A stretch of 29,049 bases of DNA from Lachnospiraceae bacterium (GTDB taxonomy: Bacteria > Bacillota > Clostridia > Lachnospirales > Lachnospiraceae), in the NCBI GenBank assembly GCA_009774395.1, contig VSNQ01000048.1:1-29049 (forward strand). The letters are read 5' to 3'. Below, one piece after another: positions 1 through 7,883 of this stretch. Made by a program: the position numbers and the translations under genes. The notes below the pieces were generated by a model that saw nothing but the letters and a program-made list of their open reading frames with translations, did not search any database and was not told the DNA's origin. Positions within the stretch are counted from its first letter, which is position 1. Each line of letters starts with the position of its first letter.

Positions 1-59
1 GAATTTTAGTTTATAAACCCTCCTTTCTACTATATTTGTAGTTTGATTATATATATTCA

Positions 60-89
60 AAGGGGGAGAAAAAGATATATCCGCCCCTT
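60..89 (-). terminator. Possible terminator after the M56 gene
   Basis: AAGGGG and CCCCTT arms face each other just past the stop of the M56 protease gene. Read on the minus strand the stem is followed by a short T-containing stretch. The loop is long (about 17 nt), so this is only a moderate terminator. Nothing else is recognised in bases 1-95. Confidence 0.35.
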
Positions 90-95
90 CAAATT

Positions 96-1568
96 TTAGT
101 TTAAATAGTTTGCAAAACCATCTACAGTAATCGTTGAATTGCTGCAATTCTCTACATAGGCGGAATACGTTCCACTTTCTGTAATAATAAATGTATGACT
201 TAGTAATCCTGTACCTGTAATATAATCAGTTTTGCCGGAATCTTTATTGATAATGCCTATCCGATATTTCGCATCGCTGGGAGTGCATTTAACAACAATA
301 CTAATGGAGTCGTCATCTGTCATTTCATGGTATTCATACACAACTCTTGTATTACTATCAACTGTTCCTTCTACGTTGACGCTAGAAGAGTATTCCATAA
401 TATTGTCATCGCCAAGATAAATTTCTATTACACCATCATCTTCACTTGCATACGAATGTTCCTCAATTGTTGGATCAGAAAGGTTTTGCGGCTCTGCTTC
501 TGTTTCAACGGCTTCTGCTTGAAGCCATGCTTCCTGCAATCTTGCAGTACCCTCCGCGAATACGGTAGTTGGTATTATGGTTAGCGCTGTTAAACAGGAG
601 CAGCCAAGTCCAATTATCCATTTCTTTGGTTTTGTCCATTTGCTTTGATTTGCCATTGCTTCAATCCTCCTTGTTAATTGACTTTTGTTTTCTGAGAATG
701 CGGAAGTTCCTGAGTAAAAAATAGTATTATTGCTAAGTTCTGCCATAAAAACAGCATATTCTTTGGGCGTAAAATATGTATTGCAAGATAATAAATCATT
801 CTCCGATATATCTTCTGATGTAGATTCTTTTCGCAGCCGCTGATTGGATAGTACAGTATAATCACATACCATTTCTTGTAAACAATGCATTTCTTGAAGC
901 TGTGAAAAAATCAGCGGATTAAACCAATGAATCCATGATGTTATTAAACCAAACAACCGCCAAGGAATATCCTTGTTTTGTATATGGATAAACTCGTGTT
1001 CATATATCATATAAAGCTGTGTTTCCGTAAAATTTTTATATGGTAAAATAATACGCTGTCGGATAAATCCAGCCGTTATTGGCGACAAAAGCAAATCATT
1101 TTGGCAGAGTGTTACTTTCTTTGTGTGAAATTGCTTTTGACACGTTTCAAATATACGAATATGCGATGGATGCTCCACAGGAATATTGCCACGTTCTATA
1201 GTATATAATCGGAAAAATTCAACTATATATTTAGTTATATTATATAAAAAACCTGCCAACCATACCAAAGCAAGTGTATTAAAAAAGATTGTCATTGTCG
1301 GTGTGGTTACACAGACAAATCCTCCAATGTATGCTTTACGCCCTTTATAATAATCAATTCGTGAGAAATAGATCCGCAGAAACGGTATGGGTATCCAATA
1401 TAATATCAGTATTAATTTTTGCAAAATTAGTATCGAAACTGGATTCTCAGCAGTTACTGCGTGAAGGGAACGCATATATTTTCGATATAATACAGTAAGC
1501 CCGTAGGATAAACTGCCTGCAGCAGATAAAAATACAATATAGGTAATACATAATCTAGTCCATATCAT
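96..1568 (-). CDS. BlaR1/MecR1-like M56 membrane metalloprotease with non-PBP sensor tail
   Basis: 490 aa. Membrane segments lie near residues 7-28, 45-66, 81-118 and 316-338. A cytoplasmic gluzincin site HEFIH (191-195) is followed by E232 and D236 in QEMVCDYTV, the expected third zinc ligand region of peptidase family M56. In BlaR1/MecR1 this protease signals through cleavage that inactivates the BlaI-type repressor, and the adjacent BlaI gene fits that. After the last membrane segment there are only about 150 extracytoplasmic residues. They are acidic, beta-rich looking, and lack the SxxK/KTG penicillin-binding sensor of true BlaR1, so a beta-lactam ligand should not be assumed. The start codon lies inside the end of blaI (14-bp overlap) with an AAGGAGGG ribosome site 6 nt upstream, implying translational coupling. 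No beta-lactamase or PBP gene is nearby. The family call is firm; the stimulus is unknown. Confidence 0.9.
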   Translation of the reverse strand: MIWTRLCITYIVFLSAAGSLSYGLTVLYRKYMRSLHAVTAENPVSILILQKLILILYWIPIPFLRIYFSRIDYYKGRKAYIGGFVCVTTPTMTIFFNTLALVWLAGFLYNITKYIVEFFRLYTIERGNIPVEHPSHIRIFETCQKQFHTKKVTLCQNDLLLSPITAGFIRQRIILPYKNFTETQLYMIYEHEFIHIQNKDIPWRLFGLITSWIHWFNPLIFSQLQEMHCLQEMVCDYTVLSNQRLRKESTSEDISENDLLSCNTYFTPKEYAVFMAELSNNTIFYSGTSAFSENKSQLTRRIEAMANQSKWTKPKKWIIGLGCSCLTALTIIPTTVFAEGTARLQEAWLQAEAVETEAEPQNLSDPTIEEHSYASEDDGVIEIYLGDDNIMEYSSSVNVEGTVDSNTRVVYEYHEMTDDDSISIVVKCTPSDAKYRIGIINKDSGKTDYITGTGLLSHTFIITESGTYSAYVENCSNSTITVDGFANYLN

Positions 1569-1968
1569 TGATAACCCTCCTTATCTGCATCTTTTCCTGT
1601 TCCGAAAGCTTGTTTGTTTCTGAAAAGGAAGCAATTAAATTTTCTAATTTGCCGTCGCTCCAAATTTCGACACATTTATTAATTTCGCGTTTTCCATATT
1701 CTTGTTCGGATACAAGCGGATAGTAGTCAAAACTTCTTCCATTGCGTTTCATTTCCAAATAGCCTTTTTTAACGGCGCGGCTAAGGAATGTCGAAACGGT
1801 TTGTGTTTTCCAATCTTTATGAAATGTATGATTGATTTTGGAAGTAATTTCTTGGATAGACATAATTTCGGCACTGTTCCAAATTACACGCATTACTAAA
1901 ACTTCGCAGTCTGTTAATTCCTCCTCTGGTAAGGAAAAAATTTGTTTATTTGAATTGTTTGTATTCAT
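1555..1968 (-). CDS. blaI: BlaI/MecI-family transcriptional repressor
   Basis: 137 aa from the ATG at 1968. An in-frame ATG two codons earlier (1974) directly abuts the AAAGGAGG ribosome site and is unlikely to be used. The N-terminal winged helix (residues about 15-85) reads LTDCEVLVMRVIW, then TQTVSTFLSRAVKKGYL, the typical Penicillinase_R recognition region, then a helical dimerisation tail. Proteins of this family bind dyads as dimers and are released when the partner M56 protease is activated. It is the first gene of a two-gene operon with the overlapping M56 gene, and inverted repeats in its 5' region suggest autoregulation. The regulon beyond the operon is not visible here. Confidence 0.93.
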   Translation of the reverse strand: MNTNNSNKQIFSLPEEELTDCEVLVMRVIWNSAEIMSIQEITSKINHTFHKDWKTQTVSTFLSRAVKKGYLEMKRNGRSFDYYPLVSEQEYGKREINKCVEIWSDGKLENLIASFSETNKLSEQEKMQIRRVINDMD

Positions 1969-2065
1969 AGGCATCCTCCTTTATATTATTTCGGCTATTA
2001 AAATAGCAATCATGGTCTGTTTCAGATAATTATAGTTGTAAGTCGGCGTTATTTGCGCAATGCTG

Positions 2066-2104
2066 TACTAGTATAAATTGTAAATAAGTAGATATATTTA
2101 CTTA
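2066..2104 (-). promoter_or_regulatory. Candidate BlaI operator dyads
   Basis: Two dyads sit between the blaI promoter and the gene: TAAGTA (2085-2090) with TACTTA (2099-2104), spacer 8 nt, and the palindrome TACTAGTA (2066-2073). They lie just downstream of the predicted -10, where a repressor would block transcription. They resemble but do not exactly match the TACA/TGTA-type dyads known for BlaI/MecI. Assignment is by position. Confidence 0.5.
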
Positions 2105-2131
2105 TACTTATAGTTAATTATAGATGTAATT

Positions 2132-2160
2132 ATAATATCATATTTTGTTGTCGAATACAA
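2132..2160 (-). promoter_or_regulatory. blaI promoter
   Basis: On the minus strand TTGTAT (2160-2155) and TATTAT (2137-2132) are separated by 17 nt. The leader to the blaI start is about 160 nt and contains the operator-like dyads. Confidence 0.5.
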
Positions 2161-2169
2161 TGGCAGCGA

Positions 2170-3177
2170 TTATGAAATATAATACACTCCTGCCAGCAAT
2201 CCATGCAGGCTGACTGTTGTAATTCGTTGGATATTCATTTGATTTTCTGTTGCTGCCTGCACAATTTCCTCATGATCCGTTAATAAAACCATCCGCCCCT
2301 TTTCGGATAATACTCTTTTCGCTTCCCGCAAAAAAGATGTATATAAGTTTAAAATATTGTCAACTGGAATCTGTTTTCCCCAAGGAATATTGGATACAAT
2401 CACATCAATACTGTGATCTGCGGCGCGTAATTTCTGTGCGTCGCAGCAGAATAATTTTATCTGACTTGGCAGATTATTTCGTGTGCTTGCAACGATTTCA
2501 GCATTAATATCGCTTGCAATAATCCGCCGTGCTTTGTAGAATGCCCGCTCTCTTGGAATAGTGCCGGAACCGCAGAAAGGGTCGTAAAATACGTCTTCCG
2601 GCGCTGGACGGCTAATCCAAATTAACGCAGCTGCTACCGTCGGGCGGATACCGCCTGCCTGAAATGTATAGCAGTTTCCACGAAACCGGAATGCAGCTTC
2701 TGTAAGCTGCGCCGAAACCATACATTCCCCGTTTTCTAAATCCAAACGTATCGCAAGATTAAAATTTTGGCTGCCGCCTTCTATATAATGATATTTTTGC
2801 ACTAATATTTGTGAGAAGCGAGCAGATAAGTCAAACCGCGAATAAGTATGTTTGCCTTTTTTGCTTGCGCTGACAAGGATGCGGGGCGTTTCCTGTAATG
2901 AAGTAAATGTAATGGCTCTGCGCAGATCAATCTGCGCAGCCGCTTGATCAAGGCATGCTAAATCGTTTTTATGTGTTCCGATATGCATTGTGCCAAGCAC
3001 TAGATAAATATTGTCAACACACCGCAGACGGCGCAGATGTTCGAGCGATTCGCCGCTCTCAAAAAAGACTTTGCCACGTTTGATGTCTTTCATTGTTATT
3101 TTAGGGAAACAGGTAGATAATTCCTCAGCCGCAATCCCCTCTAAACCAGCAGCCATTGTACACATAAACAAATGCAT
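2170..3177 (-). CDS. THUMP-domain class I RNA N2-guanosine-type methyltransferase
   Basis: 335 aa, SAM-dependent. The N-terminal part (about 1-160) looks like a ferredoxin-like/THUMP module used to hold RNA, starting with the family-typical GLEGIAAEEL. The C-terminal Rossmann domain carries DPFCGSGTI (199-207), D223 at the SAM ribose position, and NIPWG (263-267). That last motif is a variant of the (D/N)PPY catalytic loop and closest to the NxPxG form of the Trm14/TrmN/THUMPD3 group, which makes m2G at tRNA position 6. Specificity for tRNA versus 23S rRNA (RlmL-like) cannot be settled by eye. The ATG overlaps the stop of the preceding 29-codon remnant (TAATG), with ribosome site AAGGGAG inside that remnant, so it is probably translated by reinitiation from the promoter at 3358-3386. 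Confidence 0.85.
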   Translation of the reverse strand: MHLFMCTMAAGLEGIAAEELSTCFPKITMKDIKRGKVFFESGESLEHLRRLRCVDNIYLVLGTMHIGTHKNDLACLDQAAAQIDLRRAITFTSLQETPRILVSASKKGKHTYSRFDLSARFSQILVQKYHYIEGGSQNFNLAIRLDLENGECMVSAQLTEAAFRFRGNCYTFQAGGIRPTVAAALIWISRPAPEDVFYDPFCGSGTIPRERAFYKARRIIASDINAEIVASTRNNLPSQIKLFCCDAQKLRAADHSIDVIVSNIPWGKQIPVDNILNLYTSFLREAKRVLSEKGRMVLLTDHEEIVQAATENQMNIQRITTVSLHGLLAGVYYIS

Positions 3178-3266
3178 TATTGGTGACTCCCTTCTGTTAG
3201 GATTTGTGCGTTTGAATTATTAAGTTTTTTGTCGTCTTCAATTACTAATATAGATTGTGATGTCAT
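3177..3266 (-). pseudogene. Truncated OmpR-type response-regulator N-terminus (29 codons)
   Basis: The frame reads MTSQSILVIEDDKKLNN, then SNAQILTEGSHQ and a stop. The first part is the beta1-alpha1 segment of a receiver domain, including the acidic pair DD that binds Mg2+. After about 17 residues the similarity ends, and no Asp phosphorylation site, K/T switch or DNA-binding domain follows. It has a weak ribosome site (GAGG, 4 nt from ATG) and sits 3' of a good promoter. It is best read as a deletion remnant of a two-component regulator that now acts as a leader ORF for the methyltransferase gene through the TAATG overlap. A coincidental leader peptide is the alternative. Confidence 0.65.
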
Positions 3267-3357
3267 AGTGCCTCTTTTCGTGATAATCAAAAATAATATG
3301 AAATAGGACAAGTATTTTGATTTTGTTAAACAAGCTTTGTGAAAATCAATATGGTTT

Positions 3358-3386
3358 ATTATAGCGTAGCTGCATAAGGATATCAA
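3358..3386 (-). promoter_or_regulatory. Promoter for the receiver remnant and methyltransferase
   Basis: Minus strand TTGATA (3386-3381), 17-nt spacer, TATAAT (3363-3358). The untranslated leader to the remnant ATG is about 85 nt. The promoter begins about ten bases beyond the stop of the merR gene. Confidence 0.65.
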
Positions 3387-3396
3387 CGGAAATATA

Positions 3397-4215
3397 TTAT
3401 CCATGGATAGGAATTTCAATCTTTGTAATATAATCTTCAATTGAATCAATTACATTTTCATTTATCCCAATTTCATATGAAAAACCACTTAAAGTAAGTC
3501 CTTGGTCATAAGAAAATTTTAGTATTTCTTGATATTTCTGTTTTATGTTTTCCCAGTTTCCTTTATGAAATGCTTGAATATATTTTCCTCTAGGCTGTAT
3601 ATGCAGCCCCGTTTTTTGAATGGGATAAGGGATTTCAATAAACAGTTTAAAATAATTTCCAAAGTTCCCTTGAAACAGGTCTGCAACGGAAATCATTGTT
3701 CCATAGGAGGCGTCATGCAGACGTCTAAGTTGGTATTTTTGTGTTTCCGCAGTAATCATTTCTACTTCTTTGTCAAAGGAGGTTTCCTTGCTGATATCGA
3801 CAGTTACCAAACAATGTTCTTCTTTTTCTATAATGTTGATTTTTGATAAATCCATTGTCAGAAGCGTTACCATATTTTGATAATGGTTGCACATTGTTTT
3901 GCGCACCGATTTTAAATGGGTAATATTGCGATCGAGTGCGGCGATTTTTTCCTCTAAAAGTATTTTTAAACTTGCCGCCGAACGGTTTTGCATAAACGCT
4001 TGTATTTCGGCGATTGACACATCCAATTCCCGCAGCAGCAAAATGGTTTCTAAAATGGAACTTTGATAATAATTGTAATACCGATATCCGTTTTCTGAAT
4101 TTACAACAGCAGGTGAAAACAAGCCGATTTCATCATACCATATCAACGTTTTTTTATTTATGCCATGCAGCGCTGCAAATTGCCCAATCGTTAGCAGTTT
4201 GCTTTTCTCCTCCAT
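3397..4215 (-). CDS. MerR-family regulator with BmrR/GyrI-like effector domain
   Basis: 272 aa. The N-terminal MerR winged helix (about 7-75) includes LTIGQFAALHGINKKTLIWY and GYRYYNYYQ, followed by a long dimerisation coiled coil (about 90-125) and a C-terminal ligand-binding part (about 130-272) with GyrI-like/effector-binding features. Such regulators activate drug-efflux genes by untwisting promoters with long spacers. The divergent MATE gene has exactly that promoter type (4475-4505). The ribosome site GGAGG is 9 nt from the ATG. The likely role is drug-responsive activation of the MATE pump; the ligand is unknown. Confidence 0.9.
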   Translation of the reverse strand: MEEKSKLLTIGQFAALHGINKKTLIWYDEIGLFSPAVVNSENGYRYYNYYQSSILETILLLRELDVSIAEIQAFMQNRSAASLKILLEEKIAALDRNITHLKSVRKTMCNHYQNMVTLLTMDLSKINIIEKEEHCLVTVDISKETSFDKEVEMITAETQKYQLRRLHDASYGTMISVADLFQGNFGNYFKLFIEIPYPIQKTGLHIQPRGKYIQAFHKGNWENIKQKYQEILKFSYDQGLTLSGFSYEIGINENVIDSIEDYITKIEIPIHG

Positions 4216-4232
4216 TTTTAAAATCCTCCAGT

Positions 4233-4262
4233 ATTATACTGACGACCGTTAAGATTTTCCAA
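4233..4262 (-). promoter_or_regulatory. Promoter of the merR gene
   Basis: Minus strand TTGGAA (4262-4257), 18-nt spacer, TATAAT (4238-4233), very short leader. It is separate from the MATE promoter 215 bp away, so autoregulation by the same operator is not obvious. Confidence 0.55.
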
Positions 4263-4460
4263 TTTCTGCACAGCCCATATCGCATAAGCAGGCAATACGT
4301 GCCGGGCAGAAAGGAAAATCTAATCGTTCGTGAGCATATATAAAATGATAAATAAACAAATCAAAATTAAAATATTTTAAATTTCGTACAGTTTATATTG
4401 CATAATTAGGCAATATATGCTGCGTAGAAGGAAAAACCCAATGATGCATCAACATATATT
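4260..4460. repeat. Two diverged direct repeats in the merR-MATE gap
   Basis: Bases about 4260-4340 and 4380-4460 align over some 80 bp, sharing GCATAA, GGCAATA and GAAGGAAAA-like blocks. Roughly three quarters of bases match, with most differences being transitions. A 29-bp stretch of the first copy (4308-4336) recurs at 25123-25151 with three mismatches. This explains most of the 343-bp gap between the two genes. Confidence 0.6.
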
Positions 4461-4474
4461 TTCAAATTTTCTTA

Positions 4475-4505
4475 TTGACTGTACAGTTACTGTATAGTTT
4501 ATGAT
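4475..4505 (+). promoter_or_regulatory. MerR-type promoter and operator of the MATE gene
   Basis: TTGACT (4475-4480) and TATGAT (4500-4505) are 19 nt apart, the over-long spacer typical of MerR-activated promoters. Between them lies the dyad ACTGTACAG-TTA-CTGTATAGT (4478-4498), 9-bp arms with one mismatch. This strongly links the divergent MerR regulator to the pump. Confidence 0.88.
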
Positions 4506-4558
4506 ACATAATAGAACCATAAAAAGCAATATATTAATCAAGAAATGGAGGAATAACT

Positions 4559-6067
4559 ATGGAAAACACAGCGAAAAACCAAAATGTATACGAAAAACCA
4601 GTTACCTTAAAAAATATTTTAAAGTTTGCTGTTCCAACCATTGCAATGACGGTTTTTATGTCATTTTATACAATGGTTGATGGTCTATTTGTTTCTAATT
4701 TAATTGGAACGAATGCATTGTCTGCGATTAATTTGACAGCGCCGATAATTCAGCTTGTAACGGCGATTTCTACGATGCTTGCCACGGGAGGCAGCGCGGT
4801 AATTATGAAAAAAATGGGACAGCAGAAAAGTAAGGAAGCAAAAGAAGATTTTACATTTTTAATACTTGTAAATATTCTGGTTGGGATGATAATGAGTGTA
4901 TTGGGCTTTCTGCTTATGGATTCCATTTTTGCAGGAATGCATTTATCTATGGAGGTAGAGGGATATTGTGTGGAATATTTAAGCCGTTATCTACTGTTTA
5001 CCATTCCTATTTTGCTTATGAACAATTTTACGCTCTATATGATTGCCAGTGAAAAAGCAACGCTTTCCCTTATTTGTTCTGTAGCAGGCGGGGTATTAAA
5101 TATGGTGTTGGACTATGTATTTATTGCATTGCTTGATATGGGCATCAGCGGCGCTGCAATTGCTACAGGACTTGGATATTCTGTAACAGCGGTAGTTGGT
5201 TTTATCGTGTTTAGCCAGAAAAAAAGTCTGCTGCATTTCAAAAAGCCAGTGTTTCGCTTTCGGGTACTTATCCATGCAGCTACTAACGGGTGTTCTGAAA
5301 TGGCAACCGCACTTGTTACAGGAATTATCACAATGATGTTTAACTGGACAATGCTCCGCTATGTGGGAGAGGATGGTGTGGCAGCAGTAACGATTATTAT
5401 GTACGTACTAATGTTTGTTAGTTCGCTCTATACAGGATATTCTTATGGTGTTGCTCCCATGATTAGTTATTATTATGGCGAGCAGAATATTCACGAAACA
5501 CCATTAGAAAAGACAAGAATCTCGAAAGGGCAGAAATCTCGAAAAAACATTAGAAAAGGTGACTTTTCCAATAATCAATTTAATAATACCGTGCAAAATA
5601 AGTCGCAACATTATCAGGAAAATCGTGCCGCACATAGCGAATTATCAGACAGCCAATCAAAGCTGAAGAAATTGGTTGCAATTAGTTTAAAAGTGATTGC
5701 CGCAATTTCTGTTTTAACGGTAGCTGTGTCCTTTATATTAACAAAACCGCTGGTTTCGGTGTTTGCCCGTCCAGAAAATCCCGTGTATGATTTAGCGGTT
5801 ACAGGCAATCGAATCTGCACTATCGCGTTGTTTTTTATTGGATTTAATATATTTGCAAGCGGAATGTTTACAGCGTTATCAAACGGATTGGTTTCGGCGG
5901 TGCTTGCGTTTTCGAGATCATTTGTGTTTATGTTGATAACCATGCTGGTGCTTCCGGCGCTTCTGGGCGTTAACGGGATCTGGCTTGCAACGCCAGTCGC
6001 AGAACTTATGGCACTTGCTTTGTCGGTAGCAATATTTATTCGGTATCGAAATCGGTATCAATATTAG
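4559..6067 (+). CDS. MATE-family multidrug/cation antiporter with hydrophilic insert
   Basis: 502 aa, twelve predicted membrane helices in two halves, with the family openings PTIAMTVFMSFYTMVDGLFVSNLIG and NGCSEMATALVTG. MATE proteins expel drugs in exchange for Na+ or H+. The length is about 50 residues above the usual 445-455. The extra lies at about residues 313-366, in the loop after YYYGEQN, is Lys/Asn/Gln/Ser-rich and keeps the frame. It contains repeated DNA blocks (CATTAGAAAAG twice, ATCTCGAAA twice). The remaining helices are intact, so the pump is probably functional. GGAGG lies 7 nt before ATG. Expression is probably controlled by the divergent MerR protein. Substrate unknown. Confidence 0.92.
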   Translation: MENTAKNQNVYEKPVTLKNILKFAVPTIAMTVFMSFYTMVDGLFVSNLIGTNALSAINLTAPIIQLVTAISTMLATGGSAVIMKKMGQQKSKEAKEDFTFLILVNILVGMIMSVLGFLLMDSIFAGMHLSMEVEGYCVEYLSRYLLFTIPILLMNNFTLYMIASEKATLSLICSVAGGVLNMVLDYVFIALLDMGISGAAIATGLGYSVTAVVGFIVFSQKKSLLHFKKPVFRFRVLIHAATNGCSEMATALVTGIITMMFNWTMLRYVGEDGVAAVTIIMYVLMFVSSLYTGYSYGVAPMISYYYGEQNIHETPLEKTRISKGQKSRKNIRKGDFSNNQFNNTVQNKSQHYQENRAAHSELSDSQSKLKKLVAISLKVIAAISVLTVAVSFILTKPLVSVFARPENPVYDLAVTGNRICTIALFFIGFNIFASGMFTALSNGLVSAVLAFSRSFVFMLITMLVLPALLGVNGIWLATPVAELMALALSVAIFIRYRNRYQY

Positions 6068-6181
6068 GATCACACTAAATTGTGAGAAAATGCAATTGAA
6101 ATAAATATAAATGATGATATAATGACATATTGTAAAGGCTATAAGAAAATGGATAGAAAAAATTACATTATTTAGCACCCT

Positions 6182-6210
6182 TTGACATTTTTATCATATT
6201 GTAAATTATT
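6182..6210 (+). promoter_or_regulatory. Weak candidate promoter for the MFS gene
   Basis: A perfect TTGACA (6182-6187) is followed at 17 nt by ATTATT, a poor -10. Read-through from the MATE gene 200 bp upstream is an alternative; no strong terminator separates them. Confidence 0.3.
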
Positions 6211-6268
6211 CTAAAAAATTGATGAAAGGAAACAGGGTGGTGTAATGTTGATGAAAGGAGTTTTACTG

Positions 6269-7471
6269 ATGAATGAAAAATACAAAAAGACAGTGTATGC
6301 CTGCTTTATCGGATATATTGTGCAGGCAATTGTGAATAACTTTGTTCCGTTATTATTTTTAACATTTGAAAGTACATACCAAATACCGCTGGGGCAAATC
6401 ACAATGTTGATAACGATTAACTTCGGGATTCAATTGCTGGTTGATTTGCTGTCAACAGGATTTGTTGACAAAATCGGTTACAGAGCATCTATTATGATTG
6501 CACATATTTTTTCGGCGGCAGGGTTGCTTGGGCTTGCCATTCTTCCGGAAATACTTCCAAATGCATACACCGGACTGTTGATTTCCGTTGCAATATATGC
6601 GCTTGGCGGCGGTTTGATTGAAGTGTTAATTAGTCCGATAATGGATAGCTGCCCAACAGATAATAAAGAAAAAGCAATGAGTCTGCTGCATTCATTTTAT
6701 TGTTGGGGGCATGTGGGCGTTGTATTGCTTTCCACACTGTTTTTTCGTATTTTTGGGATACAAAATTGGAAAATATTAACCATTCTCTGGGTAATTGTGC
6801 CGCTATATAATACGTTTTTATTTGCTAAAACCCCAATGATACCAGTTATTGCGGAAGGTGAAACCGGAATGTCCATTATAGACTTATGCAAAAATAAAGT
6901 TTTCTGGGTATTGATGTTAATGATGCTGTGTGCTGGTGCAAGTGAGCAGTCCGTTAGTCAATGGGCTTCAACTTTTGCAGAGAGAGGGTTAGGCGTCAGT
7001 AAAACATTAGGCGATCTTGCAGGCCCAATGGCGTTTGCCATTCTAATGGGAAGTGCACGGGCTTTTTATGGGAGATTTGGTGATAAACTGGATTTAGATA
7101 AATTTATGATGGGAAGCGGCATTTTATGCATTGTTTCTTATCTTTGTATTTCTTTAGCGCCAACGCCTTTTTTATCGCTGGTAGGGTGTGCAATCTGCGG
7201 TTTATCAGTAGGGATTATGTGGCCCGGAAGCTTTAGCAAGGCATCTGCATCCATACGAAACGGCGGAACAGCAATGTTTGCACTGCTTGCCCTTGCGGGA
7301 GATTTGGGCTGTTCCGGTGGCCCGACATTGGTAGGATACCTGTCTAGTATACAGTCCAATGATTTAAGAAAAGGGATATTGGCAGCCATCGCATTCCCCG
7401 TTTTGTTGGTACTAGGAATATTGTTGCTGAAAACATTGAAATTTTTTAGTGGGAAATTAGTAAGAGAGTAG
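6269..7471 (+). CDS. MFS transporter
   Basis: 400 aa from ATG 6269, preferred because AAAGGAG (6254-6260) is 8 nt upstream. An in-frame ATG at 6245 would add eight residues but lacks a comparable site. Twelve membrane helices are predicted, with an MFS A-loop-like motif (GFVDKIGYR near residue 70) and the equivalent after helix 8 (RAFYGRFGDKLD). The overall shape resembles the FucP/GlcP-like sugar branch, but substrate prediction is not justified. Transcription ends in the terminator that overlaps its stop codon. Confidence 0.88.
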   Translation: MNEKYKKTVYACFIGYIVQAIVNNFVPLLFLTFESTYQIPLGQITMLITINFGIQLLVDLLSTGFVDKIGYRASIMIAHIFSAAGLLGLAILPEILPNAYTGLLISVAIYALGGGLIEVLISPIMDSCPTDNKEKAMSLLHSFYCWGHVGVVLLSTLFFRIFGIQNWKILTILWVIVPLYNTFLFAKTPMIPVIAEGETGMSIIDLCKNKVFWVLMLMMLCAGASEQSVSQWASTFAERGLGVSKTLGDLAGPMAFAILMGSARAFYGRFGDKLDLDKFMMGSGILCIVSYLCISLAPTPFLSLVGCAICGLSVGIMWPGSFSKASASIRNGGTAMFALLALAGDLGCSGGPTLVGYLSSIQSNDLRKGILAAIAFPVLLVLGILLLKTLKFFSGKLVRE

Positions 7472-7493
7472 TATTTAAACTGCTCTCTTTTAT
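7462..7493 (+). terminator. Rho-independent terminator of the MFS gene
   Basis: An 11-bp stem with one G-T pair (7462-7472 with 7479-7489), 6-nt loop, then TTTTAT. The left arm contains the stop codon. Confidence 0.8.
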
Positions 7494-7563
7494 GTGTATG
7501 GATACTTAGGAACTGTACTCTATTTTCCGTAGATGTTGCATAAACTGTTTTTATATGTGTTGT

Positions 7564-7698
7564 ATAGTATGATTAGCCCGTCAAAAGGGTATTTTTCAAA
7601 AGAATAGTACAATATATTGTGATTTGGACAGACATACATATTCTATATATTGTGGTCATGTTTCTTAATTAACCCTTTTGACGCTTTAATCATAGTAT
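7564..7698. repeat. 135-bp element with 29-bp terminal inverted repeats
   Basis: Left arm 7564-7592 and right arm 7670-7698 are inverted copies with a few mismatches, sharing TATGATTA and CGTCAAAAGGGT. The inside has two similar TATATTGTG segments. It has no ORF. It is MITE-like or a very long hairpin and fills most of the 412-bp gap after the MFS gene. The rest of that gap (7700-7883) shows nothing further. Confidence 0.6.
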
Positions 7699-7883
7699 TA
7701 TAGTATAGAGAATTGGCATGAGATTGCAGTATTTTGCATTCTTCTGTGTGGAGTTTTTCCTTCCTTTCGCTCATTGTCCATAATTCCTTTCCCAATATAG
7801 TGATACGCATGAGTTACGAGTGATAAATCTTATTATATCGCTTAGGATATATTTATGTTCGTACGTCAGCGATATTGCAAACT

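Noticed and set aside
96..1568. True beta-lactam sensor BlaR1/MecR1
   Set aside because: The C-terminal penicillin-binding domain is absent.
3267..3449. Longer N-terminal reading frame ahead of the response-regulator stub
   Set aside because: The upstream residues look unrelated, contain the promoter at 3358-3386 and run into the merR gene. The ATG at 3266 has the recognisable domain start.
4014..4343. Plus-strand ORF across the merR start
   Set aside because: Opposite to a well-supported MerR gene and running into repeats; no ribosome site.
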